From: Mycobacterium sp. JS623
Lineage (GTDB): Bacteria > Actinomycetota > Actinomycetes > Mycobacteriales > Mycobacteriaceae
DNA length: 64,000 nucleotides
Reading direction: 5' to 3'
NCBI RefSeq assembly: GCF_000328565.1
Contig: NC_019966.1
Coordinates: 5,022,001 to 5,086,000, forward strand
In this document: in pieces, positions 54,012 to 63,226 of the stretch
Layout of the letters: every line of letters starts with the position of its first letter
Numbering within the stretch: position 1 is the stretch's first letter
Program-made: the position numbers and the translations under genes
The notes under the pieces: generated by a model
What the model saw: only the letters and a program-made list of their open reading frames with translations
Databases searched by the model: none
What the model was told of the DNA's origin: nothing

Positions 54012-54483
54012 CTAAGGCTCCTTCGTCAATCCGGCCGCTCGAACCAAAACTAGGGCCTCCTACACGCCGTTCACCCCCCCAGTTACGCAATCAATACGAC
54101 TGGTCCCATGCATGTTGACGCGACGCTGATTCGGCGACGGTGTAAATGCGGTGCTCGGAGGCGAACCGCCGGCCCGGCGGAGTCGAAACACCCACCGGCG
54201 CGTGCCCGGCGGCGGTAGATTTCACCTGGCGGGGCGCTGTTTTCGGCCCCCGTTCCCCTAGACGGGACGCGCGGCATGGCAGCTTCCGCCCGCGACAATG
54301 TGTCGCGCACAGATGAAGGCCGTAAAGGTGCAACCGATGGGCGTTAAGAAAACGTCAACGAACAGTCCCGGCAGGCGGGACCGGGTCTAACTTCGTGGTG
54401 GTCCTCGACGCCGACGGCCCCGCGGATGCTGCCTCGGTGGAGGCCCCGATAGCCACCGCAATACCCAGCGAATTGGAGACGAG
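54012..54483. promoter_or_regulatory. Divergent regulatory region between orphan kdpA and the kdp operon
   Basis: A 472-base gene-free region serving both directions. It has several strong hairpins, for example CGCGACA-ATG-TGTCGCG at 54292-54308 and GTCCCG-GCAGG-CGGGAC at 54365-54381, and GC-rich stems at 54160-54260. KdpE sites are expected here but no E. coli-like site is evident. The minus-strand leader could be a structured RNA; see findings. Confidence 0.4.
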
Positions 54484-54567
54484 ATGGGTGTCCTGATTTA
54501 CATCGTGCTGACGGTGCTGATCTTCGGCCTGCTCGGCCTGGCGCAGAAGTTGGTCGAAGGACTGTGA
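54484..54567 (+). CDS. 27-residue membrane peptide preceding kdpF
   Basis: ATG at 54484 follows TTGGAGACGAG and encodes a single hydrophobic helix, [20 protein letters not shown], with the tail QKLVEGL. Its TGA overlaps the GTG of kdpF (GTGA), so translation is coupled to kdpF. It is similar in size and position to KdpF but different in sequence. It is probably an accessory peptide of the Kdp complex. Confidence 0.6.
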   Translation: MGVLIYIVLTVLIFGLLGLAQKLVEGL

Positions 54568-54653
54568 ACTACGAAAACCTCGTCGGCCTCGTGCTTTCAG
54601 TGCTTCTCGCGCTGTTTTTGGTCGCCGCACTGCTCTTTCCCGAAAGGTTCTAG
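54564..54653 (+). CDS. kdpF: Kdp complex small subunit KdpF
   Basis: A 29-residue peptide from GTG 54564: [20 protein letters not shown] then LLFPERF. The ending (P)ERF and single helix are typical of KdpF, which stabilises KdpFABC. Its TAG shares a base with the GTG start of kdpA (TAGTG). Confidence 0.85.
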   Translation: MNYENLVGLVLSVLLALFLVAALLFPERF

Positions 54654-56323
54654 TGACTACGACAACGGCGGGGATACTTTTCCTCGCGCTCCTCATCGTG
54701 GCGCTTGCCGTCGTGCACGTGCCATTCGGTGACTACATGTATCGGGTTTATAGCTCCGACAAGCACTCTCGTGTCGAGCGCGTGATCTACCGGCTCATGG
54801 GGGCGGACCCGAAGTCCGAACAGTCCTGGGGCGCATACGCCCGCAGCGTGCTGGCCTTCTCGGCGATCAGCGTTCTGTTTCTGTTCATCTTCCAGTTGAT
54901 CCAGGGCAAGCTGCCATGGCACCTCAACGATCCGGCCACACCCATGACACCGGCACTCGCCTGGAACACCGCAATCAGCTTCGTCACCAACACGAACTGG
55001 CAGGCGTATTCCGGTGAGTCGACGCAGGGTCACCTGGTTCAGATGGCGGGCCTGGCTGTCCAGAACTTCGTGTCGGCCTCGGTCGGCATCGCCGTCGCGA
55101 TCGCGCTCGTCCGCGGATTCGCCCGCAAACACACCGGCGATCTGGGCAACTTCTGGGTCGATCTGGTCCGCGGCACAATCCGCATCCTGCTGCCGATCTC
55201 CGTGGTCGCCGCGATCATTCTGATCGCCGGCGGCGCGATCCAGAACTTCCACCTGCACGACCAGGTCGTCAACACGTTGGCCGGCGGTCAGCAGACGATC
55301 ACCGGCGGCCCCGTGGCCAGCCAGGAAGCCATCAAGGAACTCGGCACCAACGGTGGCGGCTTCTACAACGCCAACTCCGCGCATCCGTTCGAGAACCCGA
55401 CCTCGTGGACCAATTGGCTGGAGATCTTCCTGTTGCTGGTGATCAGCTTCTCCCTGCCACGCACGTTTGGCCGCATGGTCGGCAGCAAGAAGCAGGGCTA
55501 CGCGATCACATCGGTCATGGCGAGCCTGTTCCTCATCAGCGTCTCGTTCATGATGTGGTTCCAGCTGCAGCACCACGGCACCGTTCCCACGTCCGTCAAC
55601 GCGGCGATGGAAGGCGTCGAGCAGCGGTTCGGCATCGCTAACTCGGCAGTGTTCGCCGATGCGACAACGTTGACCTCCACCGGTGCTGTCGACTCTTTCC
55701 ACGACTCCTACACCAGCCTTGGCGGCATGATCACGCTGTTCAACATGCAGCTCGGTGAGGTGGCGCCCGGCGGCACCGGCTCGGGCTTGTACGGCATGCT
55801 CATCCTTGCGGTGATCACGGTGTTCGTCGCCGGCCTGATGGTCGGTCGCACCCCGGAGTATCTGGGCAAGAAGATCAATCCGCGCGAGATCAAGCTCGCC
55901 GCAAGCTATTTCCTGGTCACACCGCTCATCGTGCTGACTGGAACGGCAATAGCGATGGCGATGCCGGGACAGCGGGCCGGGATGCTCAACACCGGGCCAC
56001 ACGGACTCTCGGAAGTGTTGTACGCGTTCACTTCTGCGGCGAACAACAACGGCTCGGCCTTCGCGGGCATCAGCGTCAACACCGAGTGGTACAACACCGC
56101 CCTCGGCTTGGCGATGGTGTTCGGCCGGTTCCTGCCGATGGTCCTGGTGCTGGCGCTGGCCGGTTCGTTGGCCAAACAGGGCACCACGCCTGAGTCCATT
56201 GGCACGCTGCCCACGCATCGACCGCAATTCGTCGGGATGGTCGCCGGGGTCACGCTGATCCTGGTGGCCCTGACCTTCCTGCCGATGCTCGCGCTCGGCC
56301 CACTCGCTGAAGGAATCCACTAA
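54653..56323 (+). CDS. kdpA: Potassium-transporting ATPase potassium-binding subunit KdpA
   Basis: Channel-like subunit of the high-affinity KdpFABC potassium pump, 556 residues with about ten helices. Selectivity-filter regions [53 protein letters not shown] and [16 protein letters not shown] are all intact. GTG start at 54653 with AAAGG upstream. Directly abuts kdpB. Confidence 0.96.
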   Translation: MTTTTAGILFLALLIVALAVVHVPFGDYMYRVYSSDKHSRVERVIYRLMGADPKSEQSWGAYARSVLAFSAISVLFLFIFQLIQGKLPWHLNDPATPMTPALAWNTAISFVTNTNWQAYSGESTQGHLVQMAGLAVQNFVSASVGIAVAIALVRGFARKHTGDLGNFWVDLVRGTIRILLPISVVAAIILIAGGAIQNFHLHDQVVNTLAGGQQTITGGPVASQEAIKELGTNGGGFYNANSAHPFENPTSWTNWLEIFLLLVISFSLPRTFGRMVGSKKQGYAITSVMASLFLISVSFMMWFQLQHHGTVPTSVNAAMEGVEQRFGIANSAVFADATTLTSTGAVDSFHDSYTSLGGMITLFNMQLGEVAPGGTGSGLYGMLILAVITVFVAGLMVGRTPEYLGKKINPREIKLAASYFLVTPLIVLTGTAIAMAMPGQRAGMLNTGPHGLSEVLYAFTSAANNNGSAFAGISVNTEWYNTALGLAMVFGRFLPMVLVLALAGSLAKQGTTPESIGTLPTHRPQFVGMVAGVTLILVALTFLPMLALGPLAEGIH

Positions 56324-58471
56324 ATGTCAACACCCACAATTCATTCCGCTGCCACTCCGCAGCAGAAGACGAGCGCGCCAAAGGGCCGCGTGCAAGGTGG
56401 CCTGCTCGACCCGCAAATGCTGTGGAAGTCGACGCCGGGGGCACTGGCCAAGCTCGACCCACGCACGTTATGGCGCAATCCCGTCATGTTCATCGTCGAG
56501 GTCGGCGCCGTCTGGAGCACGATCCTGGCGATCATCGAGCCGTCGTGGTTCGCGTGGCTTACCGTCGTATGGCTTTGGCTGACAGTCATTTTCGCCAACC
56601 TGGCCGAAGCTGTCGCCGAGGGTCGCGGCAAGGCCCAGGCCGAATCGCTGCGCAAGACGAAGACCGCCACCATGGCGCGTCGTCTTGCCGGCTGGCAACC
56701 GGGCAGCCCCGGGCGCGAGGAGGAGGTCGCAGCGCCCCTGCTCCAACAGGGTGATGTCGTGGTCATCGAGGCAGGACAGGTCATACCCGGCGACGGTGAC
56801 GTCGTGGAAGGCATTGCGTCGGTTGACGAATCGGCCATCACCGGTGAATCCGCGCCGGTGATCCGCGAATCCGGCGGTGACCGGTCTGCGGTGACTGGTG
56901 GCACGACCGTGCTCTCGGACCGCATCGTCGTCAAGATCACGCAGAAGCCGGGCGAGAGCTTCATCGACCGGATGATCGCGCTTGTCGAGGGCGCCAACCG
57001 GCAAAAGACGCCGAACGAGATCGCGCTGAACATCCTGCTCGCAGCTTTGACGATCATCTTTGTGTTCGCGGTGGCCACACTGCAGCCACTGGCGATCTTC
57101 TCCAAGGCGAACAACCCCGGTGTCCCAGACACGCTAGCGCTGACGTCAAACGGCGTCACCGGAATCGTGATGGTCTCCCTGCTGGTCTGCCTTATCCCGA
57201 CGACGATCGGCGCGCTGCTGTCGGCCATCGGCATCGCCGGCATGGACCGGCTGGTGCAGCGCAACGTGCTGGCCATGTCGGGTCGTGCGGTGGAGGCCGC
57301 GGGCGATGTCAACACCCTGCTGCTGGACAAGACCGGCACCATCACCCTGGGAAACCGGCAGGCATCCGCCTTCGTGCCGCTGACCGGAGTGACGCCGGAG
57401 TCGCTGGCCGACGCGGCCCAGTTGTCCAGTCTCGCCGACGAGACGCCTGAGGGGCGCTCCATCGTCGTATTCGCCAAGCAGCAATACGGCCTGCGAGCCC
57501 GTACGCCGGGTGAGCTCGCCCATGCGCACTGGGTCGAATTCACTGCCACGACAAGGATGTCGGGCGTCGACCTCGACGGGCATCTCCTCCGCAAGGGCGC
57601 AGCCAGCTCGGTGGCGGAGTGGGTCCGGTCGCAGGGCGGCGAGGTCCCCATCGAACTCGGCGGGATCGTCGACGGTATTTCCGCCGCGGGCGGCACCCCG
57701 CTCGTGGTCGGAGAGGTGAAAGACGGTAAGGCCTCTGTCTTGGGCGTCATTCACCTCAAGGACGTCGTAAAACAGGGCATGCGCGATCGATTCGACGAGA
57801 TGCGCAAGATGGGCATCCGGACGGTGATGATCACCGGCGATAATCCAATGACCGCCAAGGCCATTGCCGACGAGGCCGGCGTCGACGACTTCCTCGCCGA
57901 GGCGACGCCCGAGGACAAGATGGCGTTGATCAAAAAAGAGCAGGCCGGCGGCAAGCTCGTGGCGATGACCGGCGACGGCACCAATGACGCTCCCGCACTG
58001 GCTCAAGCCGATGTGGGCGTGGCGATGAACACCGGTACCTCGGCAGCCAAAGAGGCCGGCAACATGGTCGACCTCGACTCCGACCCGACGAAGCTCATCG
58101 AGATCGTGGAGATCGGCAAGCAGCTGCTGATCACCCGTGGCGCGCTCACGACCTTCTCGATCGCCAACGACATCGCAAAGTATTTCGCGATCATCCCGGC
58201 GATGTTCGTTGCGCTGTTCCCAGGCCTGGATCTGCTGAACATCATGAGGCTGCACAGTCCGCAGTCGGCGATCCTGTCAGCGGTTATCTTCAACGCAATC
58301 ATCATCGTGATGCTGATCCCGCTGGCCCTGCGGGGTGTTCGCTACACCCCGAGCAGTGCGTCAAAGTTGTTGAGCCGCAACCTCTACGTCTACGGGCTCG
58401 GCGGCATCATCGCGCCATTCATCGGCATCAAACTGATCGACCTCGTCATCCAATTCTTACCGGGAATGTGA
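56324..58471 (+). CDS. kdpB: Potassium-transporting P-type ATPase KdpB
   Basis: Catalytic P-type ATPase subunit, 715 residues. Phosphorylated aspartate in [15 protein letters not shown], actuator motif ITGESAPV (TGES), [12 protein letters not shown], hinge [18 protein letters not shown], and about seven helices. ATG follows the kdpA stop without a gap. Confidence 0.96.
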   Translation: MSTPTIHSAATPQQKTSAPKGRVQGGLLDPQMLWKSTPGALAKLDPRTLWRNPVMFIVEVGAVWSTILAIIEPSWFAWLTVVWLWLTVIFANLAEAVAEGRGKAQAESLRKTKTATMARRLAGWQPGSPGREEEVAAPLLQQGDVVVIEAGQVIPGDGDVVEGIASVDESAITGESAPVIRESGGDRSAVTGGTTVLSDRIVVKITQKPGESFIDRMIALVEGANRQKTPNEIALNILLAALTIIFVFAVATLQPLAIFSKANNPGVPDTLALTSNGVTGIVMVSLLVCLIPTTIGALLSAIGIAGMDRLVQRNVLAMSGRAVEAAGDVNTLLLDKTGTITLGNRQASAFVPLTGVTPESLADAAQLSSLADETPEGRSIVVFAKQQYGLRARTPGELAHAHWVEFTATTRMSGVDLDGHLLRKGAASSVAEWVRSQGGEVPIELGGIVDGISAAGGTPLVVGEVKDGKASVLGVIHLKDVVKQGMRDRFDEMRKMGIRTVMITGDNPMTAKAIADEAGVDDFLAEATPEDKMALIKKEQAGGKLVAMTGDGTNDAPALAQADVGVAMNTGTSAAKEAGNMVDLDSDPTKLIEIVEIGKQLLITRGALTTFSIANDIAKYFAIIPAMFVALFPGLDLLNIMRLHSPQSAILSAVIFNAIIIVMLIPLALRGVRYTPSSASKLLSRNLYVYGLGGIIAPFIGIKLIDLVIQFLPGM

Positions 58472-58474
58472 GAA

Positions 58475-59383
58475 ATGAATCTCTCGAACTTCGTCCGCCA
58501 ACACTGGGCCGCGTTCCGTGCGCTACTGGTGCTCACCGTCATCACCGGCTTGGCCTACCCGCTGTTCATTTGGCTGGTGGCGCAACTGCCGGGTCTGCAG
58601 GACAACGCCAACGGCTCGATCATCGAGGTCCACGGAAAGCCGGTGGGTAGCCGAATCATCGGTCAGCTGTTCACGGATAAAGACGGCAACGCGCTGCCGC
58701 AGTACTTCCAGAGCCGGCCGTCTGCGGCCGGTGACGGGTATGACCCGCTCGCGACCAGCGCGAGCAACCTGGGGCCGGAGAGCATCGTCGACACGCCCGC
58801 CGATCCGTCGCTGCCGAAGGACGACAACGGCTACAAGGCCAGCCTGCTCACCATGGTGTGCTCGCGCAGCTATGCCGTCGGGAAGCTCGAGGGCGTCGAC
58901 GGATCACGCCCTTTCTGCACGGGTGACGGTGTGGGTGCCGTGCTTTCCGTGATCGGTCCGCGCGACTCGCTCGGCAACGTCGTACACCCGACCAAGGTCG
59001 TCAGCGTCAACGAGCCGTGCGATACCACCCCGCAGCCGTTCCTCGTTACCTACGAAGGCGTGCGGGTGGAATGCGCCAAGTTCGGCGAGGACTACTCGAT
59101 CGGCCAAATCGTGCCCATACGCGGTGCGGCCCCGACCGATCCCGCAGTGCCGGCCGACGCCGTCACGGCCAGCGGCAGCGGCCTGGATCCGCACATCTCG
59201 CCGGCGTACGCCGATCTGCAGGTGAACCGGGTGGCCAAGGCCCGCGGCGTCAGCCCTGACCAGATCCGAGGATTGGTGCTGGCCAACCAGGACGGCCGCG
59301 TTTTCGGCTTCATCGGCGAGGCCAGGGTCAACGTGTTGCAGCTCAACATCGCCCTTGATCAGAAGTACCCCGTGAAGAGCTGA
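58475..59383 (+). CDS. kdpC: Potassium-transporting ATPase subunit KdpC, enlarged
   Basis: KdpC with the usual N-terminal helix (LLVLTVITGLAYPLFIWLVA), the QYFQSRPSAAGDGYDP block (76-91), and the C-terminal VTASGSGLDPHISPAYADLQ and RVAKARGV blocks. It is 302 residues instead of about 190: residues roughly 101-225 replace a 25-residue link and contain four cysteines (129, 148, 182, 200). ATG at 58475 three bases after kdpB. Confidence 0.92.
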   Translation: MNLSNFVRQHWAAFRALLVLTVITGLAYPLFIWLVAQLPGLQDNANGSIIEVHGKPVGSRIIGQLFTDKDGNALPQYFQSRPSAAGDGYDPLATSASNLGPESIVDTPADPSLPKDDNGYKASLLTMVCSRSYAVGKLEGVDGSRPFCTGDGVGAVLSVIGPRDSLGNVVHPTKVVSVNEPCDTTPQPFLVTYEGVRVECAKFGEDYSIGQIVPIRGAAPTDPAVPADAVTASGSGLDPHISPAYADLQVNRVAKARGVSPDQIRGLVLANQDGRVFGFIGEARVNVLQLNIALDQKYPVKS

Positions 59384-59391
59384 CAAATGCC

Positions 59392-62064
59392 GTGGATGAT
59401 GAGCATGTGACCAGCCACGATCAGCCGCTTGCGCCAGGACCATCGGACGCCGATGATCCGCCGACGCTACCGGCATCAGGCAGTGATCTCCTGCCGGTGA
59501 GGGCGTCCAGCGACGCGGACGCCCTCACTCATCGGACCGACTACAAAAAGAAGCGCGGGGAGCTGCGCATCTATCTCGGCGCAGCTCCCGGCGTCGGCAA
59601 GACCTTCGCCATGCTCGGGGAGGCGCACCGCCGACTCGAGCGGGGCACCGACCTGGTGGCCGCGGTGGTGGAGACGCACGGCCGCAAGAAGACCGCCGAC
59701 ATGCTGGCGGGAATCGAGGCGATCCCGCCGAAGTACATCGAATACCGGGGAACCAAGTTCCCTGAGCTCGACGTCGAGGCCGTGTTGAAACGCCAGCCCG
59801 AAGTGGTGCTCGTCGACGAGCTTGCGCACACCAACACTCCTGGCAGCAAGAACCCCAAACGGTGGCAGGACGTCGAAGAGTTGCTCGATGCGGGCATCAC
59901 CGTGATATCGACCGTCAATGTTCAACATTTGGAAAGTCTCAACGACGTCGTCGCTCAGATCACCGGCATCGAACAGCAGGAGAAGGTACCGGACGAGATC
60001 GTTCGCGCGGCCGACCAGGTCGAGCTGGTCGACATCACGCCGGAAGCGTTGCGGCGCAGGCTCGCTCACGGCAACGTCTACGCACCGGAGCGCATCGACG
60101 CAGCGCTGTCCAACTACTTCCGTCGCGGAAACCTCACGGCGCTGCGCGAATTGGCGCTGCTCTGGCTGGCCGACCAGGTCGACGCGGCCCTGGAGAAATA
60201 CCGCGAAGAGAATAAGATCACCCAGACCTGGGAGGCGCGCGAACGCGTCGTCGTTGCGGTGACCGGTGGCTCCGAATCTGAAACGCTGGTGCGCCGCGCA
60301 TCCCGAATCGCGTCGAAGTCGAGTGCCGAGTTGATGGTCGTGCACGTCGTGCGCGGGGATGGCCTATCGGGTGTCTCGGCACCCCAGATGGGCAAGGTGC
60401 GTGAGCTCGTCCTCAGCTTGGGCGCGACGTTGCACACGGTCGTCGGCGACGACGTGCCGAGTGCCCTGCTGGATTTCGCTCGCGAAATAAACGCCACCCA
60501 GCTGGTCCTCGGAACTTCCCGGCGTTCGCGATGGGCGCGCATCTTCGACGAGGGTATCGGGGCCACTGTGGTCCAGGACTCGGGAACGATCGACGTCCAT
60601 ATGGTCACCCACCCGGAGGCGAGCAGGGGGTCCTGGTGGTCACGGGTCTCACCACGCCAGCAACACCTGGCGTCATGGGTGGCCGCACTCGTGGTGCCGT
60701 CGGCGATTTGTGCGCTGATCGTGGCATTGCTTGACCCCTATCTCAAAATCAGCGGCGAGAGCGCCCTCTTCTTTGTCGGGGTGCTCGTGGTGGCGCTGCT
60801 GGGCGGTGTCGCCCCGGCGGCGCTGTCGGCCGTGCTGTCCGGGTTGTTACTCAATTACTTCTTGATCGAACCGCGCTACACGTTGACCATCGCCGAGCCT
60901 GACAACGCGATCACCAGTTTCGTTCTGCTGGTCGTCGCCGTCGCAGTGGCAGCGCTGGTGGACAGTGCCGCGAAACGTACCCGCGAGGCCAGGCACGCCT
61001 CGCAGGAGGCTGAACTGCTGGCGCTCTTCTCCGGCTCAGTGCTGCGCGGCGCAGACCTCGAGACGTTGTTGGAGCGGGTCCGAGAGACGTATTCGCAACG
61101 CGCCGTGAGCATGTTGCGGGTACTGGACGGCGACTCGGAAGGTGAAATCGTCGCGTGTGTCGGTGATGACCCGTGCGTCGACGTCGACTCGGCGGACACC
61201 GCAATCGAAGTCGGCGACGACGAATTCTGGATGCTGATGGCCGGGCGTAAGTTGCCTGCGCGTGACCGACGGGTGCTCACGGCTGTCGCGAAACAGGCTG
61301 CAGGGCTGGTCAAACAACGCGAATTGACGGAGGAGGCCAGCAAGGCCGAGGCCATCGCGCAGGCCGACGAACTGCGCCGCTCGCTGCTGTCGGCCGTCAG
61401 CCACGATCTGCGCACGCCGCTGGCCGCCGCTAAGGCCGCAGTATCCAGCCTGCGCAGCAGCGACATTGACTTCTCCGCAGAAGACACCGCCGAACTACTC
61501 GCCACGATCGAGGAATCCATCGACCAGCTCACCGCGCTCGTCGGCAATCTGCTGGATTCGTCCCGGCTCGCTGCCGGGGTGCTGCGGCCAGAGCTGCAGC
61601 GCGTGTATCTGGAAGAGACCGTGCAGCGCGCATTGTTAGCAATCAGCAAGGGCATCACTGGTTTTCGCCGACAGGGTCTGGACCGTGTCAAGGTCGACGT
61701 CGACGACGCGGTCGTCATGGCCGACAGCGGCCTGCTCGAGCGGGTGCTGGCCAACCTTATCGACAATGCGCTGCGCTACGCGCCGGACAGCCCGATCCGC
61801 GTCACGGCGGGCCAAGTAGGTGAGCGCGTGCTCATCGCCGTCATCGACGAAGGACCGGGCATCCCGCGCGGCACCGAGGAGCAGTTGTTCGCACCGTTTC
61901 AGCGGCTCGGTGACCACGACACCAGCATCGGAGTGGGGCTGGGCTTGTCAGTGGCGCGCGGTTTCGTCGAGGCCATGGGCGGCACCATCTCTGCAACCGA
62001 CACACCTGGCGGCGGGCTCACCATCGAAATCGACCTTGCCGCACCACAGGACGGGGTGGCATGA
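59392..62064 (+). CDS. kdpD: Osmosensitive potassium sensor histidine kinase KdpD
   Basis: An 890-residue KdpD. N-terminal KdpD domain with Walker A GAAPGVGKT (from about residue 64), a USP-like domain (about 280-400), four membrane helices of DUF4118 (PSAICALIVALLDPYL, LLNYFLIEPRYTLTI), a GAF-like region, then the kinase with H-box LLSAVSHDLRTPLAAAKAAV, NLIDNALRYA, DEGPGIP and VGLGLSVARGFV. GTG at 59392 gives an extra acidic N-terminal tail of about 45 residues. Overlaps kdpE by four bases. Confidence 0.95.
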   Translation: MDDEHVTSHDQPLAPGPSDADDPPTLPASGSDLLPVRASSDADALTHRTDYKKKRGELRIYLGAAPGVGKTFAMLGEAHRRLERGTDLVAAVVETHGRKKTADMLAGIEAIPPKYIEYRGTKFPELDVEAVLKRQPEVVLVDELAHTNTPGSKNPKRWQDVEELLDAGITVISTVNVQHLESLNDVVAQITGIEQQEKVPDEIVRAADQVELVDITPEALRRRLAHGNVYAPERIDAALSNYFRRGNLTALRELALLWLADQVDAALEKYREENKITQTWEARERVVVAVTGGSESETLVRRASRIASKSSAELMVVHVVRGDGLSGVSAPQMGKVRELVLSLGATLHTVVGDDVPSALLDFAREINATQLVLGTSRRSRWARIFDEGIGATVVQDSGTIDVHMVTHPEASRGSWWSRVSPRQQHLASWVAALVVPSAICALIVALLDPYLKISGESALFFVGVLVVALLGGVAPAALSAVLSGLLLNYFLIEPRYTLTIAEPDNAITSFVLLVVAVAVAALVDSAAKRTREARHASQEAELLALFSGSVLRGADLETLLERVRETYSQRAVSMLRVLDGDSEGEIVACVGDDPCVDVDSADTAIEVGDDEFWMLMAGRKLPARDRRVLTAVAKQAAGLVKQRELTEEASKAEAIAQADELRRSLLSAVSHDLRTPLAAAKAAVSSLRSSDIDFSAEDTAELLATIEESIDQLTALVGNLLDSSRLAAGVLRPELQRVYLEETVQRALLAISKGITGFRRQGLDRVKVDVDDAVVMADSGLLERVLANLIDNALRYAPDSPIRVTAGQVGERVLIAVIDEGPGIPRGTEEQLFAPFQRLGDHDTSIGVGLGLSVARGFVEAMGGTISATDTPGGGLTIEIDLAAPQDGVA

Positions 62065-62753
62065 CCCCGCAGAAGACCAGGGTGCTGGTCATCGACGACG
62101 AACCACAGATCCTGCGCGCGTTGCGAATCAACCTTTCGGTGCGCGGCTACGAGGTGTTTATCGCCGCCAGCGGCGCCGAGGCTCTCAGAACTGCGGCCGA
62201 CCACCGTCCCGACGTCATCGTGCTGGACCTGGGCCTGCCCGATATGTCCGGCATCGAGGTGCTCGAGGGTTTGCGCGGCTGGCTGACCGCACCGGTGATC
62301 GTGTTATCGGCACGCACCGATTCGTCGGACAAGGTCGAGGCACTGGATGCGGGTGCCGACGACTATGTCACCAAACCCTTTGGGATGGACGAATTCCTGG
62401 CCCGGCTGCGGGCCGCGGTGCGCCGCGGCGCCGCCGCGTCCGACACCGACGAGCCTGTGATCGAAACGTCGTCATTCACCGTGGACCTCGCCGCGAAGAA
62501 GGTGACAAAGAACGGCACAGAGGTCCACCTGACGCCCACCGAGTGGGGCATGCTGGAGATGATGGTGCGTAACCGCGGCAAGCTCGTCGGCCGCGAGGAG
62601 TTGCTCAAGGAAGTGTGGGGACCGGCCTACGCCAAGGAAACCCATTATCTGCGCGTGTATTTGGCGCAGCTGCGACGCAAGCTGGAAGACGACCCGTCAC
62701 GTCCGGTTCACCTACTGACCGAAGCCGGAATGGGCTACCGCTTCCAGGAGTGA
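62061..62753 (+). CDS. kdpE: KDP operon response regulator KdpE
   Basis: OmpR-family regulator of 230 residues. Receiver with phosphoacceptor Asp56 (VIVLDLGLPDMSG) and KPFGMDEFLARLRA; winged helix with HLTPTEWGMLEMMVRN and THYLRVYLAQLRRKLE. ATG overlaps the kdpD stop (ATGA). It should activate kdpFABC under potassium limitation. Confidence 0.95.
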   Translation: MTPQKTRVLVIDDEPQILRALRINLSVRGYEVFIAASGAEALRTAADHRPDVIVLDLGLPDMSGIEVLEGLRGWLTAPVIVLSARTDSSDKVEALDAGADDYVTKPFGMDEFLARLRAAVRRGAAASDTDEPVIETSSFTVDLAAKKVTKNGTEVHLTPTEWGMLEMMVRNRGKLVGREELLKEVWGPAYAKETHYLRVYLAQLRRKLEDDPSRPVHLLTEAGMGYRFQE

Positions 62754-63088
62754 TCCTGGCTCGTCTCCACACGGTCATACATCGCAGTCCAGAGCGAGTA
62801 GCACGACAGTGCCTCGACAACGACACGACCGAGGTCCGTGTGCCGGTACACGACGTCGGCGGCAGCGTCGGTGTCCCAGCTTCCGTGGTCGTTTCTCGTG
62901 ACCAGTCCGCGAGCCCCGAGGAGTCTCAAGGCCGCCGACAATCCGCGCCGGCCAGCGTGGACATGAGTGCGCAGATCTGCACGAGACATTGGCCCGCGGG
63001 TGAGCGCGTCGAGTACTTCGAGCACGTGTGCATGGCTTACTAGCTCGAGCAGGTCCGGCACAGAGTCCGGTTCACCGATAGCGGACAT
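62735..63088 (-). CDS. Winged-helix (HxlR/ArsR-like) protein
   Basis: A 117-residue DNA-binding-type protein: LLELVSHAHVLEVLDALTRG, MSRADLRTHVHAGRRGLSAA, LRLLGARGLVTRNDHGSWDT. It overlaps the kdpE stop by 19 bases on the opposite strand. ATG 63088 is preferred; GTG 63097 and TTG 63109 are possible. It is divergent from the KimA-like gene and could regulate it. Confidence 0.72.
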   Translation of the reverse strand: MSAIGEPDSVPDLLELVSHAHVLEVLDALTRGPMSRADLRTHVHAGRRGLSAALRLLGARGLVTRNDHGSWDTDAAADVVYRHTDLGRVVVEALSCYSLWTAMYDRVETSQDHSWKR

Positions 63089-63226
63089 TCGCCGCACGGT
63101 AGGTAGCAAGCTTGCAGCCGTAAAGGCCGCCTTACGGCATCCATACGCCGACTAGCTGGACTTTTACGAAATCTATACACCCTGCGGCGGGCGGGGTCGG
63201 GCGGAACGACACTAGGCTCCGAAGTC

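Noticed and set aside
54012..54483. ydaO c-di-AMP riboswitch before the orphan kdpA
   Set aside because: Only loose resemblance; the conserved 3-prime segment is absent, so it is listed only as a test in findings.
54650..56320. A 556-codon open frame antisense to the operon kdpA
   Set aside because: It mirrors kdpA exactly; long antisense frames are common in GC-rich genes, and its product is low-complexity Asp/Arg/Gly/His with no domain.
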